56,876 nucleotides of DNA, from positions 1 through 56,876 of the IMG/VR virus record IMGVR_UViG_3300025890_002227; one strand, written 5' to 3'. The notes under the pieces were generated by a model that saw nothing but the letters and a program-made list of their open reading frames with translations, searched no databases and was not told where the DNA came from. Position numbers and translations under genes: made by a program. Below, piece after piece: positions 32,267-40,305 of the stretch (position 1 is the stretch's first letter; the number at the start of each line of letters is the position of its first letter). The DNA is from a virus.

Positions 32267-32888
32267 GAACCACATTATTCCAATATTCGCTCGCTTCGCC
32301 GCCGTGTATAATCATATGATATCTGTTTTCATTACTGCGATTCCAAACACAATGATTGTAACTAGTATTAAATGCCATAGCACCTCCTGAATCTTTAAAA
32401 GGAACTATACCTACTCCCTCGACAACCATATTACAATCCTTTGGATTGTTAAGACTAATATTAACCGCACATAAAGACCAATCATCTGCATCATTGTGCG
32501 GTGTTATATAACCGCCAGGGGACAATCGCATATAGCGAAGTCTTTGATAACACCCATATGGAAACTCATTTTTAAAATACTCTGCTGTGATAGGGCATAA
32601 ATCTGCTACTTCTGTCCAACTATGTTCTTGTCCTGCGTGTTCAGGATATGATTGATCTGAGTCTGTTTTAGTTGCGCCGTAACCATGTATACATAAACTT
32701 GCCCATCCCACGCTATAATCATCTCGATGTGGAACAAACATATGGTCTACAGACTTTGCTTCTTCTAACATTTCTTTCCACGGCCCGTCTATCAATAGCG
32801 GGAGATAAGGTGTGGTTTTGTGTTCAAATTCCTTAGGAAAAGAATATGTAAGGTTAACGTTAGAATTATAAAATTCTTTTAAGTCCAT
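32226..32888 (-). CDS. 2OG/Fe(II) oxygenase, aspartyl/asparaginyl hydroxylase type
   Basis: 220 aa from ATG 32888. 'LRYMRLSPGGYITPHNDADD' holds the H131-x-D133 pair, with distal H179 ('YNHCVWNRSNENRYHM') and R189 for 2-oxoglutarate. The 'LSPGGYITPHND' block is close to the aspartyl/asparaginyl beta-hydroxylase pattern. Divergent from the radical SAM gene, sharing a 25-bp promoter region; it runs antisense to the end of 30884..32266. It could hydroxylate the radical-SAM-linked peptide or a surface protein (inference). Confidence 0.82.
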   Translation of the reverse strand: MDLKEFYNSNVNLTYSFPKEFEHKTTPYLPLLIDGPWKEMLEEAKSVDHMFVPHRDDYSVGWASLCIHGYGATKTDSDQSYPEHAGQEHSWTEVADLCPITAEYFKNEFPYGCYQRLRYMRLSPGGYITPHNDADDWSLCAVNISLNNPKDCNMVVEGVGIVPFKDSGGAMAFNTSYNHCVWNRSNENRYHMIIHGGEASEYWNNVVPNSYTSYIDSSPQ

Positions 32889-32893
32889 GCAGA

Positions 32894-32908
32894 TATTTAT
32901 ACTAAATA
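32894..32908. promoter_or_regulatory. Divergent overlapping late promoters
   Basis: Minus-strand TATAAATA (32894-32901) lies 5 nt from ATG 32888 and plus-strand ACTAAATA (32901-32908) lies 5 nt from ATG 32914. The two boxes share one base, so the two messages would start back-to-back and both be leaderless. Confidence 0.6.
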
Positions 32909-32913
32909 GATTT

Positions 32914-34215
32914 ATGCGCCTCACTGAAAAGAATAAACACGTTTATTGCCCGGCGCCGTTTCATGAACAGATGGTTGATTCCGATGGAACATTTAAACCA
33001 TGCTGTTCTGCTAGACACACCATTCGCAATGATGACGGTACAGAAGCCAATATCGCTAATAATACACTAGAAGAGGTTTGGAATAACAAGCACATGCAGG
33101 AAATTCGTCAAAATATGATTGACGGAGTCAAACCTTCCAATGACATGTGTGAGAATTGTTATAGTCACGAACGACAAGGTACTGGCAGTAGTAGAATAAA
33201 CGAATTAGATCAATACAATGACTATGTAGATACTCCTATTGTCGAAGAACTTCCCGATTACTACGATTTAAGATTTGGCAACTTGTGTAATTTACAATGT
33301 ATAATGTGTGATCCTCACTATAGTTCGAGATTAATGACGGAACAAGAAAAAGTATTTGATCTATTAAAACAAGAAGAGTTTAGTAACAATAATTTATATT
33401 CTTGGTATAAAAATTCTAATACCGTATGGAATAGATCAGATGCACAAAAATATACTTGGCCCACTAATAATAAAATTTTTGATCAGATTACGTCGCAAAT
33501 GGCAGAATCGAATTGTAGAAAAGTCTATGTTAACGGTGGAGAGCCTACTTTACATAATAAGTCACTAATTAAAATGCTCAAACTATTAATTGAAAATGGG
33601 CAAGCAAAACATATAGAACTTTGGATTAATACTAATGCTACAATTGTTGACTTAGAGTTTTATAAATTGCTTAACAATTTTAGACAGATACGTTTAATGT
33701 TGAGTATAGACGGTATAGAAGAATCATTTGAATATATCAGGTATCCTGCTAAGTGGATTATAATAGATTCTAATATTAAAAAAATTACAAATTTTATAGC
33801 AAGTTTAAAAGACGTTAATAAGTGGAACGTAGAATTTCAACCTACGTTTCAACTACTTAACCTATTAGATATTAATCGAATGATCGAATATTGGCTAGAT
33901 GTAAAGAAAAATATAAATTGTTCTTTTACTTTAAATAAATTAAATAATCCACCGTGGTACGATGCTATAATTGCAAATGATGCCATTAAAAAGAGTATTA
34001 GTGATGAGACCCATTTAATACAAAATACTGATCGAGATTTTTTAATAATAAAATCCTTTTTAAGTAACAGTTTAATGCCTCAACATTCATTAAATGAAAA
34101 TAATCGCATAGAGTTACTCGATAGTACTGTGGCAATACACGAAATCTATAAAAAAACTAGAAATATAGATTATCTAAATATGTGGTTTTATAATACAATA
34201 GAAAAATTAAAATAA
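32914..34215 (+). CDS. Radical SAM protein with twitch/SPASM-like N-terminus
   Basis: 433 aa from ATG 32914. N-terminal 'YCPAPFHEQMVDSDGTFKPC' and 'NDMCENCYSH' (C12, C30, C31, C79, C82) form an auxiliary-cluster-like cysteine set; the radical-SAM motif is C125-N-L-Q-C129-I-M-C132, with 'VYVNGGEPTLHNKSLIKML' (GGEP motif) and 'RLMLSIDGIEESFEYIR'. This matches the twitch-type radical SAM proteins common in marine phages. Probably modifies a peptide or small molecule with the divergent hydroxylase. A longer start at 32887 would read through the promoter. Confidence 0.85.
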   Translation: MRLTEKNKHVYCPAPFHEQMVDSDGTFKPCCSARHTIRNDDGTEANIANNTLEEVWNNKHMQEIRQNMIDGVKPSNDMCENCYSHERQGTGSSRINELDQYNDYVDTPIVEELPDYYDLRFGNLCNLQCIMCDPHYSSRLMTEQEKVFDLLKQEEFSNNNLYSWYKNSNTVWNRSDAQKYTWPTNNKIFDQITSQMAESNCRKVYVNGGEPTLHNKSLIKMLKLLIENGQAKHIELWINTNATIVDLEFYKLLNNFRQIRLMLSIDGIEESFEYIRYPAKWIIIDSNIKKITNFIASLKDVNKWNVEFQPTFQLLNLLDINRMIEYWLDVKKNINCSFTLNKLNNPPWYDAIIANDAIKKSISDETHLIQNTDRDFLIIKSFLSNSLMPQHSLNENNRIELLDSTVAIHEIYKKTRNIDYLNMWFYNTIEKLK

Positions 34216-34268
34216 GTGTTTATAATACTGCCAAGTTGTACTCTTAAATACTGTACACGGAGAAAACA

Positions 34269-34553
34269 ATGAGTTTTTTAACAAAACATATACGTGATAC
34301 AGAAAATCCACAAACATATTTGCAACACTTCCGCGTTGCGTTTGTTAATAGTTTGCGACTACTTTATGCGGCAATGCTTGGTATTGTCCATGCATTTTTT
34401 CCGTGGTGGTTTCCTTTCAATACATCTACCGAAATAATCAAATGCTTTAAAATTATTGTTCGCACTAAACGACATAAAGCAGAATTAAACGAATACTTAG
34501 GTCCAGACTACGTATTAGAGAAGCATTTACAAGAAGAAAAAAGTAAAAAGTAG
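34269..34553 (+). CDS. Small membrane-associated protein, paralogue family B (DUF6356-like)
   Basis: 94 aa. 'NPQTYLQHFRVAFVNSLRLL', 'AAMLGIVHAFFPWWFPFNT' hold a hydrophobic helix (31-52) with the invariant H-x-hydrophobic-P pattern. The 51788..52003 product has the same arrangement ('ETYLEHMLNALRFALVLLCL', 'AGIVHSIFPFFF'). A ribosome site (GGAGAAA) is present. The family is common in marine myophages and alphaproteobacteria; function unknown. Confidence 0.72.
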   Translation: MSFLTKHIRDTENPQTYLQHFRVAFVNSLRLLYAAMLGIVHAFFPWWFPFNTSTEIIKCFKIIVRTKRHKAELNEYLGPDYVLEKHLQEEKSKK

Positions 34554-34565
34554 CAAAACAATATT

Positions 34566-35561
34566 TTATATACTTTTAATTACTATATCTTTTAATACAT
34601 CTGTTTTATCGACATAACCAGTTTCCGTGCCAAGACTGCTAACAAATCTTTCTCCTTGTATAACTCTGCCTATAGGCATGCCACATTGCAAGGGCCCAGG
34701 TGTTATGCCATTTTCTTCTAAAAAGGTTAAAAAATCTGGGTCTAACGCCCAGTCTCGTTTGCCTATTGAAAAGGATCCAGAATAATATATGTTATGAGTT
34801 ATATCCCATTCTTTTGGATCGTCATAGTCATAGTAGGCCCTGCTATAATCTTTTCCCTGTATTTGGCATAGCGGAAGCCAAACATCATATTTTTTTACAT
34901 CGTTGCTGAAAAATTTAAAATCTTCTCTTGTTATTGTTTTTGAGAAATATTGCGCCTGATCAACAGGTATCTTAAATTCAACAGTGTATTCATTATAAAC
35001 ACTGTCTGTATTCACTAGTTTCGATAATCTCGGATTATCCAAATGTGGTTCTATATTATGAACTAAATCATTTATTTCATGTAAGAATTTTGAAAGTATT
35101 TTGAACTTATCTGTATGATTTTCTGGCAATTCAAAGGTTATATTCGAACCAAACTTCCAAGTAAACACTTCCTCGTCGTCATAGGTTAATGTCCTGTGAC
35201 CCGTTGTAAAGTGTCTATGTATATCGTTTAATAACTTTCTGCTAACTTCAAATGTGTTATTTTCAAAATCTACTTCACGTGACGGAATAGGAAAATCCAT
35301 TCCTATCATATTAATTGCATTAATGGTTTCTTTAAGTTTCTCAGTCTTTTCGTTAAGATCCTTATTATACTGCTCGCGCGTTTTTGGGCCCATTCCGGAA
35401 ACACCTAAGTCTCCAGTTGGATAAGTATCACGCCTAGTAACAAAATGACTTAATTTGATTATTTCGCTTAACTGGTTAAGAAAAAGATCCATCCATGGAT
35501 TATCAATTAACTCGATTACTATCTTATCTTGCGAGTATAAATTTAATTCTAAGTATTTCAT
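34566..35561 (-). CDS. Unknown phage protein, paralogue family C (331 aa)
   Basis: 331 aa from ATG 35561. A longer reading from 35603 would lie inside the tRNA gene. It shares several blocks with the 50449..51381 product: 'IELIDNPWMDLFLNQL', 'DIHRHFTTGHRTLTYDD', 'DVWLPLCQIQGKDYSRAYYD', 'EWDITHNIYYSGSFSI' and 'QCGMPIGRV' versus 'IELRNHPFIDEWFEHW', 'EFHRYFTTG', 'NVWMAVDLLGKDYPTGFI', 'WDIDYLNTYTGTFTI' and 'MCGIPLGKT'. No catalytic set is recognised. The ATG is 6 nt after the tRNA CCA, with no ribosome site. Confidence 0.66.
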   Translation of the reverse strand: MKYLELNLYSQDKIVIELIDNPWMDLFLNQLSEIIKLSHFVTRRDTYPTGDLGVSGMGPKTREQYNKDLNEKTEKLKETINAINMIGMDFPIPSREVDFENNTFEVSRKLLNDIHRHFTTGHRTLTYDDEEVFTWKFGSNITFELPENHTDKFKILSKFLHEINDLVHNIEPHLDNPRLSKLVNTDSVYNEYTVEFKIPVDQAQYFSKTITREDFKFFSNDVKKYDVWLPLCQIQGKDYSRAYYDYDDPKEWDITHNIYYSGSFSIGKRDWALDPDFLTFLEENGITPGPLQCGMPIGRVIQGERFVSSLGTETGYVDKTDVLKDIVIKSI

Positions 35562-35567
35562 AATAAA

Positions 35568-35656
35568 TGGTACCCGGAGCCGGACTTGAACCGGCAAGGC
35601 CATTACAGCCGATGGATTTTAAGTCCATTGTGTTTACCAAATTTCACCATCCGGGC
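35568..35656 (-). tRNA. tRNA-Leu (UAA)
   Basis: 89 nt including encoded CCA. Acceptor GCCCGGA/TCCGGGT (one G-U), anticodon loop CTTAAAA (UAA), a long class II variable arm, and the T-loop GTTCAAGTC. It lies 9 nt downstream of the clamp-loader stop and 6 nt upstream of the next ATG. Confidence 0.92.
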
Positions 35657-35665
35657 ATATGTGTT

Positions 35666-36589
35666 TTAATTATTAACTTGTGATAGTTCTATAATTGTTG
35701 CCGCAAGATTAATTTCAGGATCGGCTGCAAGTGTGTGATTAATTAAACCTTTGCGTATAACAAGAATCGCCTTGTCTGTTCCTTCGTTAGTATTAGACCA
35801 AAGTTCCAAATTATCATACATCCAGCGATACATGTCATCTACCTCATCTGGTCGTATTTGTTTACAAAGTAGTTCCCTTGCTTCTCTAAACTTTCCTGCT
35901 TTAACTAAGGCAACCATATCTAGTTTATAATCACTTACACTAGAGTCTTCGTCGTGTGTGTTAGTTAGTTTTCCAGTAGTGCTGTTCATTTGCAATAAGT
36001 TAATACATTTACGCAAGTCTGGGTATGTCGCTTTAACATAGTTGTCCAACACATCTAAGTCAAACTCAACCTTTTCTTCTAGCAATATGTGCGCCACTCT
36101 AGCAGTAAACTCTGTGGGATCAACCTTCTCAATGTGGAAGCCTTGGCATCTACTGTGTAGTGCGGGTATAATTTTGTTTGGATAGTTACACGTTAGTATA
36201 AACCTTGCTGTGTCATGATATGTTTCCATAACACCACGCAACGCCGCTTGCCCGTTTGGCGACATATAGTCTGCTTCATCAAGTAGCACAATCTTAAACT
36301 CACCAAATGGAAGTGTACTAACAAAGTTTGTTACTTTGTCGCGTATATTGTCTACAGAGTTTTCACGACTTGCGTTAATCTCCAATACATCATATTGGTC
36401 GATGTCAAGTGCTGTAATTAGTATTTTAGCAAGTGTTGTTTTACCAACGCCCGCCGCACCACTAAACAATAAATGCGGAATTGCTCCGCTTTTAATCCAT
36501 CCAGCAACTTGTTTGCGTTGTGCGTCATCACGAAAAACATAATTGTCTATTGTGTCTGGTCTGTATGCTTCAGTCCACAGTTTTTTCAT
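35666..36589 (-). CDS. 44: Sliding-clamp loader large subunit (gp44-like AAA+)
   Basis: 307 aa, close to T4 gp44 (319 aa). 'LWTEAYRPDTIDNYVF', Walker A GAAGVGKT (44-51), Walker B 'IVLLDEAD' (100-107) and the SRC motif S146-R147-C148 are the clamp-loader core. With a clamp and the small subunit gp62 it loads the phage processivity clamp; neither partner gene is in this window. It overlaps 36570..36881 by 20 nt and is followed by tRNA-Leu. Confidence 0.94.
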   Translation of the reverse strand: MKKLWTEAYRPDTIDNYVFRDDAQRKQVAGWIKSGAIPHLLFSGAAGVGKTTLAKILITALDIDQYDVLEINASRENSVDNIRDKVTNFVSTLPFGEFKIVLLDEADYMSPNGQAALRGVMETYHDTARFILTCNYPNKIIPALHSRCQGFHIEKVDPTEFTARVAHILLEEKVEFDLDVLDNYVKATYPDLRKCINLLQMNSTTGKLTNTHDEDSSVSDYKLDMVALVKAGKFREARELLCKQIRPDEVDDMYRWMYDNLELWSNTNEGTDKAILVIRKGLINHTLAADPEINLAATIIELSQVNN

Positions 36590-36881
36590 CTGTTGTACCT
36601 AAAAATTTATCGATGTGATCTTTGTAATGTCCATAAAAGTAATTAAACAGAAAGTCATATTCAGTCGACATGTCAAAACTATGTCGCTTTTGTCTAATAA
36701 TCTTTTTATTTTCTAAATCTATTACTATTGATGCTTCTAAAATCTCTTTGTCAGTTAGTTTAGTGCTTAAAGAAACCTGTTCATCCCACGCCATATTTTC
36801 TTTAAGATAACCTTTTTTAGCAGATTGCGAAGGATCTCTCGGCTTGCCAATATATTTTACATATAAAAATTTACCTTTCAT
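36570..36881 (-). CDS. Small protein upstream of clamp loader (103 aa)
   Basis: 103 aa, no known motif ('DEQVSLSTKLTDKEILEASI', 'FDMSTEYDFLFNYFYGHYKD'). It is too short to be gp62 and does not look like RegA. Its 3' end overlaps the gp44-like gene by 20 nt, so it may be a replication accessory protein. A sigma70-like promoter (36888..36916) ends 6 nt before the ATG. Confidence 0.62.
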   Translation of the reverse strand: MKGKFLYVKYIGKPRDPSQSAKKGYLKENMAWDEQVSLSTKLTDKEILEASIVIDLENKKIIRQKRHSFDMSTEYDFLFNYFYGHYKDHIDKFLGTTDEKTVD

Positions 36882-36887
36882 AACAGT

Positions 36888-36916
36888 ATTATACGCTCCT
36901 TAATTATATTTGTCAA
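36888..36916 (-). promoter_or_regulatory. Sigma70-like promoter TTGACA-17-TATAAT
   Basis: Consensus -35 TTGACA (36911-36916) and consensus -10 TATAAT (36888-36893) with 17-nt spacing; the strongest promoter in the window. Transcription would begin at or beside ATG 36881. Confidence 0.9.
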
Positions 36917-37205
36917 GTAACTCTTGAATACCGTCTGGTACTCCGTGGTCGTATTTGGGATACACAACAAACTCAACGCTTCCATCATTATGATAACAAC
37001 CTGCTTTTACCCAGTCATAATCAAAATCAGTATATTTGACAAATGTTATTATGATATCGTATACGCCATCAAATTGTGTTGTATTTTTAGTTAATTCTTC
37101 TACGCACTCTTCCATAGTATCAAAAGGTTGTGCTATTTTAAATTGCTTGCCCGTATTAATTGGTGAATACCCTATTAAGTAGGCTAATATAATAAGTTTA
37201 ATCAT
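36900..37205 (-). CDS. Small protein with signal-peptide-like N-terminus (101 aa)
   Basis: 101 aa. A short hydrophobic stretch ('IKLIILAYLIGYSP', 2-15) could be a signal peptide or anchor; the rest has two cysteines (C34 and C70) fit for one disulfide. Its start overlaps the sulfotransferase-like gene by 8 nt and its 3' end lies under the 36888..36916 promoter. Function unknown. Confidence 0.6.
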   Translation of the reverse strand: MIKLIILAYLIGYSPINTGKQFKIAQPFDTMEECVEELTKNTTQFDGVYDIIITFVKYTDFDYDWVKAGCYHNDGSVEFVVYPKYDHGVPDGIQELLDKYN

Positions 37206-37833
37206 GTAAATATTCTAAAAACAGTTTTTTATATTTTTCCTTATAAGGAACATGTTTCTCGTAGTCAATACCTATGGGTATAGTGTGATTGCAATTAGGC
37301 AGATTATCATAGTCAAAGATAGTATGTTGTATATTACTAGTAATATCTTTTATTAAATCTCTATCTCGTTTATAAATGTTAGTATGCTGTCTAATGTCAT
37401 CTTCTGTTATGTTTAAAACAAAATTTTCTGTTTCAATTTCAACAAATTGCTTACCTTGCTTAGTCCATTTACCAAATCTATTGTCAGGAAACCTGTGCGG
37501 GCCTTTCCATTCGTTTAACTCACAGAACATATAACTTAAAAATGCATCCCATGGATTTCGTTGTGCCACATACACGTGATAATCTTTAAGATAGTTTATT
37601 GTTCTCTTAGTATCTTTTATTTGTCCGCAATGAATTTTGAGACAGTAATGGCGATTCTCTTGTTTTCTATTTTCTAAAAATTGAAACTTTTGTTCAGTTT
37701 CTTCTTTGCTGTCTGAAATATTAAAATATTCACCAAGTCGCCCAGCAATATTACCACTTTTTCGCCATGCATAATGATACAAGACTCCAGAGCCTGTCCT
37801 AGGACTAGACAATACTTGATATACACCGATCAT
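37198..37833 (-). CDS. Sulfotransferase-like protein, tandem copy 2
   Basis: 211 aa from ATG 37833, which forms an ATGA junction with the upstream gene. 'YQVLSSPRTGSGVLYHYAW' is a PAPS 5'-phosphosulfate-loop-like motif (SxPRTGS) and 'YVAQRNPWDAFLSYMFCE' gives the R-N/D-P-hydrophobic block for the 3'-phosphate. Clear paralogue of 37830..38558 with the same start, 'CLKIHC/CIKFMS' strand, and 'IDYEKHV' near the end. Tandem duplication. Acceptor unknown. Confidence 0.76.
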   Translation of the reverse strand: MIGVYQVLSSPRTGSGVLYHYAWRKSGNIAGRLGEYFNISDSKEETEQKFQFLENRKQENRHYCLKIHCGQIKDTKRTINYLKDYHVYVAQRNPWDAFLSYMFCELNEWKGPHRFPDNRFGKWTKQGKQFVEIETENFVLNITEDDIRQHTNIYKRDRDLIKDITSNIQHTIFDYDNLPNCNHTIPIGIDYEKHVPYKEKYKKLFLEYLHD

Positions 37834-38558
37834 AGATGCCAATTTCGTTGATGAAAGTAGGAAGATTCTAAATATTCATTAAAAAATAACTTAGTTTTTT
37901 CTAAATCAATAACGTGTTTTTCATAGTCAATGTCAATAGGCACACTGTTTGCGTATATTAATTTATAATTCTTGTTGTATTTGGAAAAGATATTTTGTAA
38001 TTGTATGTCATGGTCTAAGTCATAGTCAAATACATGAAGATTAGGTAATCTCTTTTCAAACCAATTAAATAAAATGTTACATTTCTTAATCTTATCTATA
38101 TATTCAATAATATTCTTCTTTGAAATTTTTAAGGTAAATTCTTTCTCGTCAACATCAATTGTTGGAAAGTCTATGTTCCATTCTCCTCGTATATTCTTAT
38201 GTGACGGATAAAAGTCGCCATATATGGACTTTAGTCTAGCTATATAGACTGTACTTAGAAAGGAATTCCAAGGTTTGCGTTTAATTAATACAACGTTATA
38301 GTCTTTAAGAAAATCTAATGTTGCTTCTGGGTTATGTATAGAATAAGACATAAACTTAATACAATAATGCCTGCCTTTGTCTCTCTCTTCGAAGAGAAAG
38401 TCGAGTTTTTTATTGTATGAATTTATATCTTTTGCGTCATGAAAATATTCTTCTAAATTTTGCACTTTATTTTTGTCACTGAAGTACCAACACATTTGAT
38501 TTATAAAGTAAGAACCTGTCCTAGGCCTAGACAGTACTTGGTAAACTGGATAACTCAT
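37830..38558 (-). CDS. Sulfotransferase-like protein, tandem copy 1
   Basis: 242 aa. 'YQVLSRPRTGSYFINQMCW' (PAPS-loop-like) and 'VVLIKRKPWNSFLSTVYIA' (second conserved block), plus 'PIDIDYEKHVIDLEK' at the end as in the downstream paralogue. Its ATG overlaps the co-chaperonin stop by 1 nt. Both copies appear intact, so functional divergence or dosage may be selected. Confidence 0.76.
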   Translation of the reverse strand: MSYPVYQVLSRPRTGSYFINQMCWYFSDKNKVQNLEEYFHDAKDINSYNKKLDFLFEERDKGRHYCIKFMSYSIHNPEATLDFLKDYNVVLIKRKPWNSFLSTVYIARLKSIYGDFYPSHKNIRGEWNIDFPTIDVDEKEFTLKISKKNIIEYIDKIKKCNILFNWFEKRLPNLHVFDYDLDHDIQLQNIFSKYNKNYKLIYANSVPIDIDYEKHVIDLEKTKLFFNEYLESSYFHQRNWHL

Positions 38559-38971
38559 TACGCAAGTTCTTTATATTTCCTATGATCAGAATGCCCGCCA
38601 GTGCTTGCGTTGTCATACTCCGGAGGACGAGTGTCGCTAACTGCGAGTACTGCCTCCGGATCAACCATTCTTACTGTTTTAGTGTCGCCATCAAAAGTTT
38701 CTATGTTAATTCCGCGAGTCCAACGTCCATGATCTACAAGTACCCATTGCTCTGGACTAACATCATATTGCTCAGGTCCGGTGCGATATACTTTGCCCCA
38801 TCTGGGTCTAATGCCACGCTCCTTACCATCGTCATCCATGATGATTATGCCATTTTTTGTTACGGTTTCTCCAGTGCTCATATCTTCGACAATAATTCTG
38901 TCGCGAATAGCACGTAGATTACCACTTAATCGATATGTTTTATTATAATGTGGATCTTGCCACGGCTCCAT
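38558..38971 (-). CDS. GroES/gp31-like co-chaperonin
   Basis: 137 aa. 'LRAIRDRIIVEDMSTGETVT', a mobile-loop-like region ('KNGIIIMDDDGKERGIRPRW'), 'GKVYRTGPEQYDVSPEQWVL' and 'VDHGRWTRGINIE' give the GroES beta-barrel pattern. T4 gp31 replaces GroES on host GroEL to fold the capsid protein; this is a likely analogue, with an extended C-terminus (residues 112-137). Head of the gene run that ends with the sulfotransferase pair. Confidence 0.83.
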   Translation of the reverse strand: MEPWQDPHYNKTYRLSGNLRAIRDRIIVEDMSTGETVTKNGIIIMDDDGKERGIRPRWGKVYRTGPEQYDVSPEQWVLVDHGRWTRGINIETFDGDTKTVRMVDPEAVLAVSDTRPPEYDNASTGGHSDHRKYKELA

Positions 38972-38983
38972 GTTTTTCTCCTA

Positions 38984-39529
38984 TTATAGATCGAGACTGT
39001 CTAAACTGCCAGTTACGGCTTTTGGTAATTTTTCGTCCTCTTTTGCTTTCTTTTCTTCAGCAATAGTTTTTGCTTTTGCCGCCGCTTTAGAAATTTTCTT
39101 CTCTAAAGCAGATTGCGTTTCTAAATCAGCATCTGTAGTTGTTTGGTCTAAAATACTTTGAGTATTTTTCTTCTTTGATGATGCTTTCTTTGGTGAACTG
39201 GATACTTCCGGACTTGGTGTTTCATCAACACTCATGGCAGCTGATACAGATTTAGGTGCCTTATCTTCTGGTGAAATTCTGTCTTCAGTGATATGTCCGA
39301 CTGTAGCGTTTTTAGCCACTGCGTTAGGATTAGCTGCATAGTAATCAGACACTGCGTCATTTTTACTTTTTACTACTTCGCCGTTAGGACCAATTTCGTC
39401 ACCTCTGGCATTAACTGGGTTATTGCCGACGGCAAGTGTTTGTTCATTCTTCATAACCATTGCGTCCATATCAATGACCTTACCGGCCGCTGTTCTATAT
39501 GTTTTTCTTGCTGTATTATCTCTAGCCAT
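38984..39529 (-). CDS. Conserved-type phage structural/assembly protein, low complexity
   Basis: 181 aa. N-terminal 'MARDNTARKTYRTAAGKVID' and 'MDAMVMKNEQTLAVGNNPVN' followed by 'ARGDEIGPNGEV' resemble a family of small marine T4-like structural proteins; the C-terminal half is Ser/Lys/Ala-rich and disordered ('SPKKASSKKKNTQS', 'KKISKAAAKAKTIAEEKKAK'). Function unknown. 12 nt upstream of the co-chaperonin. Confidence 0.66.
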   Translation of the reverse strand: MARDNTARKTYRTAAGKVIDMDAMVMKNEQTLAVGNNPVNARGDEIGPNGEVVKSKNDAVSDYYAANPNAVAKNATVGHITEDRISPEDKAPKSVSAAMSVDETPSPEVSSSPKKASSKKKNTQSILDQTTTDADLETQSALEKKISKAAAKAKTIAEEKKAKEDEKLPKAVTGSLDSLDL

Positions 39530-39564
39530 TTTATACTCCTAAAATAATATGTATACATTACTAT

Positions 39565-40074
39565 TTATTTAAAAAACTCATCGGGGTCTAAATTATATTT
39601 TAAACTGTCTATCTTATGAACACCCAATAAGTATAAAACATGGCTTGCAACGCTAGATCCGCGTCCGACACCCCATACAATGCTATTTTTACGCATAGTG
39701 TCTACCATATATTTTAAAAAACGCAATGCATCAAAAAAGTCAATACGTTGGTATTCTAATAGTTCGTGTCCTACTCTCTGCAACTCTGTATCACTACTAC
39801 ACAAATCTAACAAATATTTCGCAATATCTAACTCTTTATATTCTTGCGGCATATGCCAGTTTTGCTGATATTGTTTGTCAAATTCTTCTACTGTAATATC
39901 AGGCTCTTTATATGCTATAAGTTTTTCGGCATCAATATACAAACTTTCAACTGCTTTGTTAAATTTCGTTACTTCTGTAATATTGATCTTAGTTAAGTCA
40001 ACATTGGGATTGTTGTAGAGAACCTCTACAACTTCTTTCTCGTCTAGAACGTAATCGCCGTACTTATTCATCAT
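39565..40074 (-). CDS. Stand-alone DnaE-like (DNA polymerase III alpha) fragment
   Basis: 169 aa. The C-terminus 'IVWGVGRGSSVASHVLYLLG' plus 'VHKIDSLKYNLDPDEFF' matches the DnaE palm segment 'GxGRGSxxxSLVxYxLGIxxIDPLKYxLxFERFL'. In full DnaE the catalytic aspartates (PDFDxDF) follow directly; here the protein stops before them. So it is not a polymerase by itself and may regulate or scaffold replication. Its first ATG overlaps the stop of 40071..40304 in an ATGA junction. Confidence 0.84.
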   Translation of the reverse strand: MMNKYGDYVLDEKEVVEVLYNNPNVDLTKINITEVTKFNKAVESLYIDAEKLIAYKEPDITVEEFDKQYQQNWHMPQEYKELDIAKYLLDLCSSDTELQRVGHELLEYQRIDFFDALRFLKYMVDTMRKNSIVWGVGRGSSVASHVLYLLGVHKIDSLKYNLDPDEFFK

Positions 40075-40304
40075 TTTTTTACATCAATAAGATCGTCGTA
40101 CTTGTCTTTACCTTCATCAATTGCCGCTCTGTGTCGTCTGCTCATTTCTTCTTGGTATTCTTGTAATACTACTTGTATTTGATTAACGCTATTAAACATT
40201 CCCGCTGACGCCGCTTGCGACAGTTTTTTCTGTAAACTGTTTAGTTTTTCCATTAGGTCATCATCCGACAAGTCAGATACCTTTTCTATTAATGGATTGA
40301 ACAT
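40071..40304 (-). CDS. Small helical phage protein (77 aa)
   Basis: 77 aa, entirely helical with a basic-acidic tail ('DDLMEKLNSLQKKLSQAASA', 'VLQEYQEEMSRRHRAAIDEG'). Between dUTPase and the DnaE-like fragment, so probably a replication-group gene. Known as a small conserved hypothetical type in marine myophages; function unknown. Confidence 0.68.
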   Translation of the reverse strand: MFNPLIEKVSDLSDDDLMEKLNSLQKKLSQAASAGMFNSVNQIQVVLQEYQEEMSRRHRAAIDEGKDKYDDLIDVKK

Positions 40305-40305
40305 A

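Noticed and set aside
35562-35603. N-terminal extension of 34566..35561
   Set aside because: These codons fall in tRNA-Leu, so the later ATG is used.
36570-36881. gp62 small clamp-loader subunit
   Set aside because: The protein is only 103 aa and shows none of the expected pattern; position alone is not enough.
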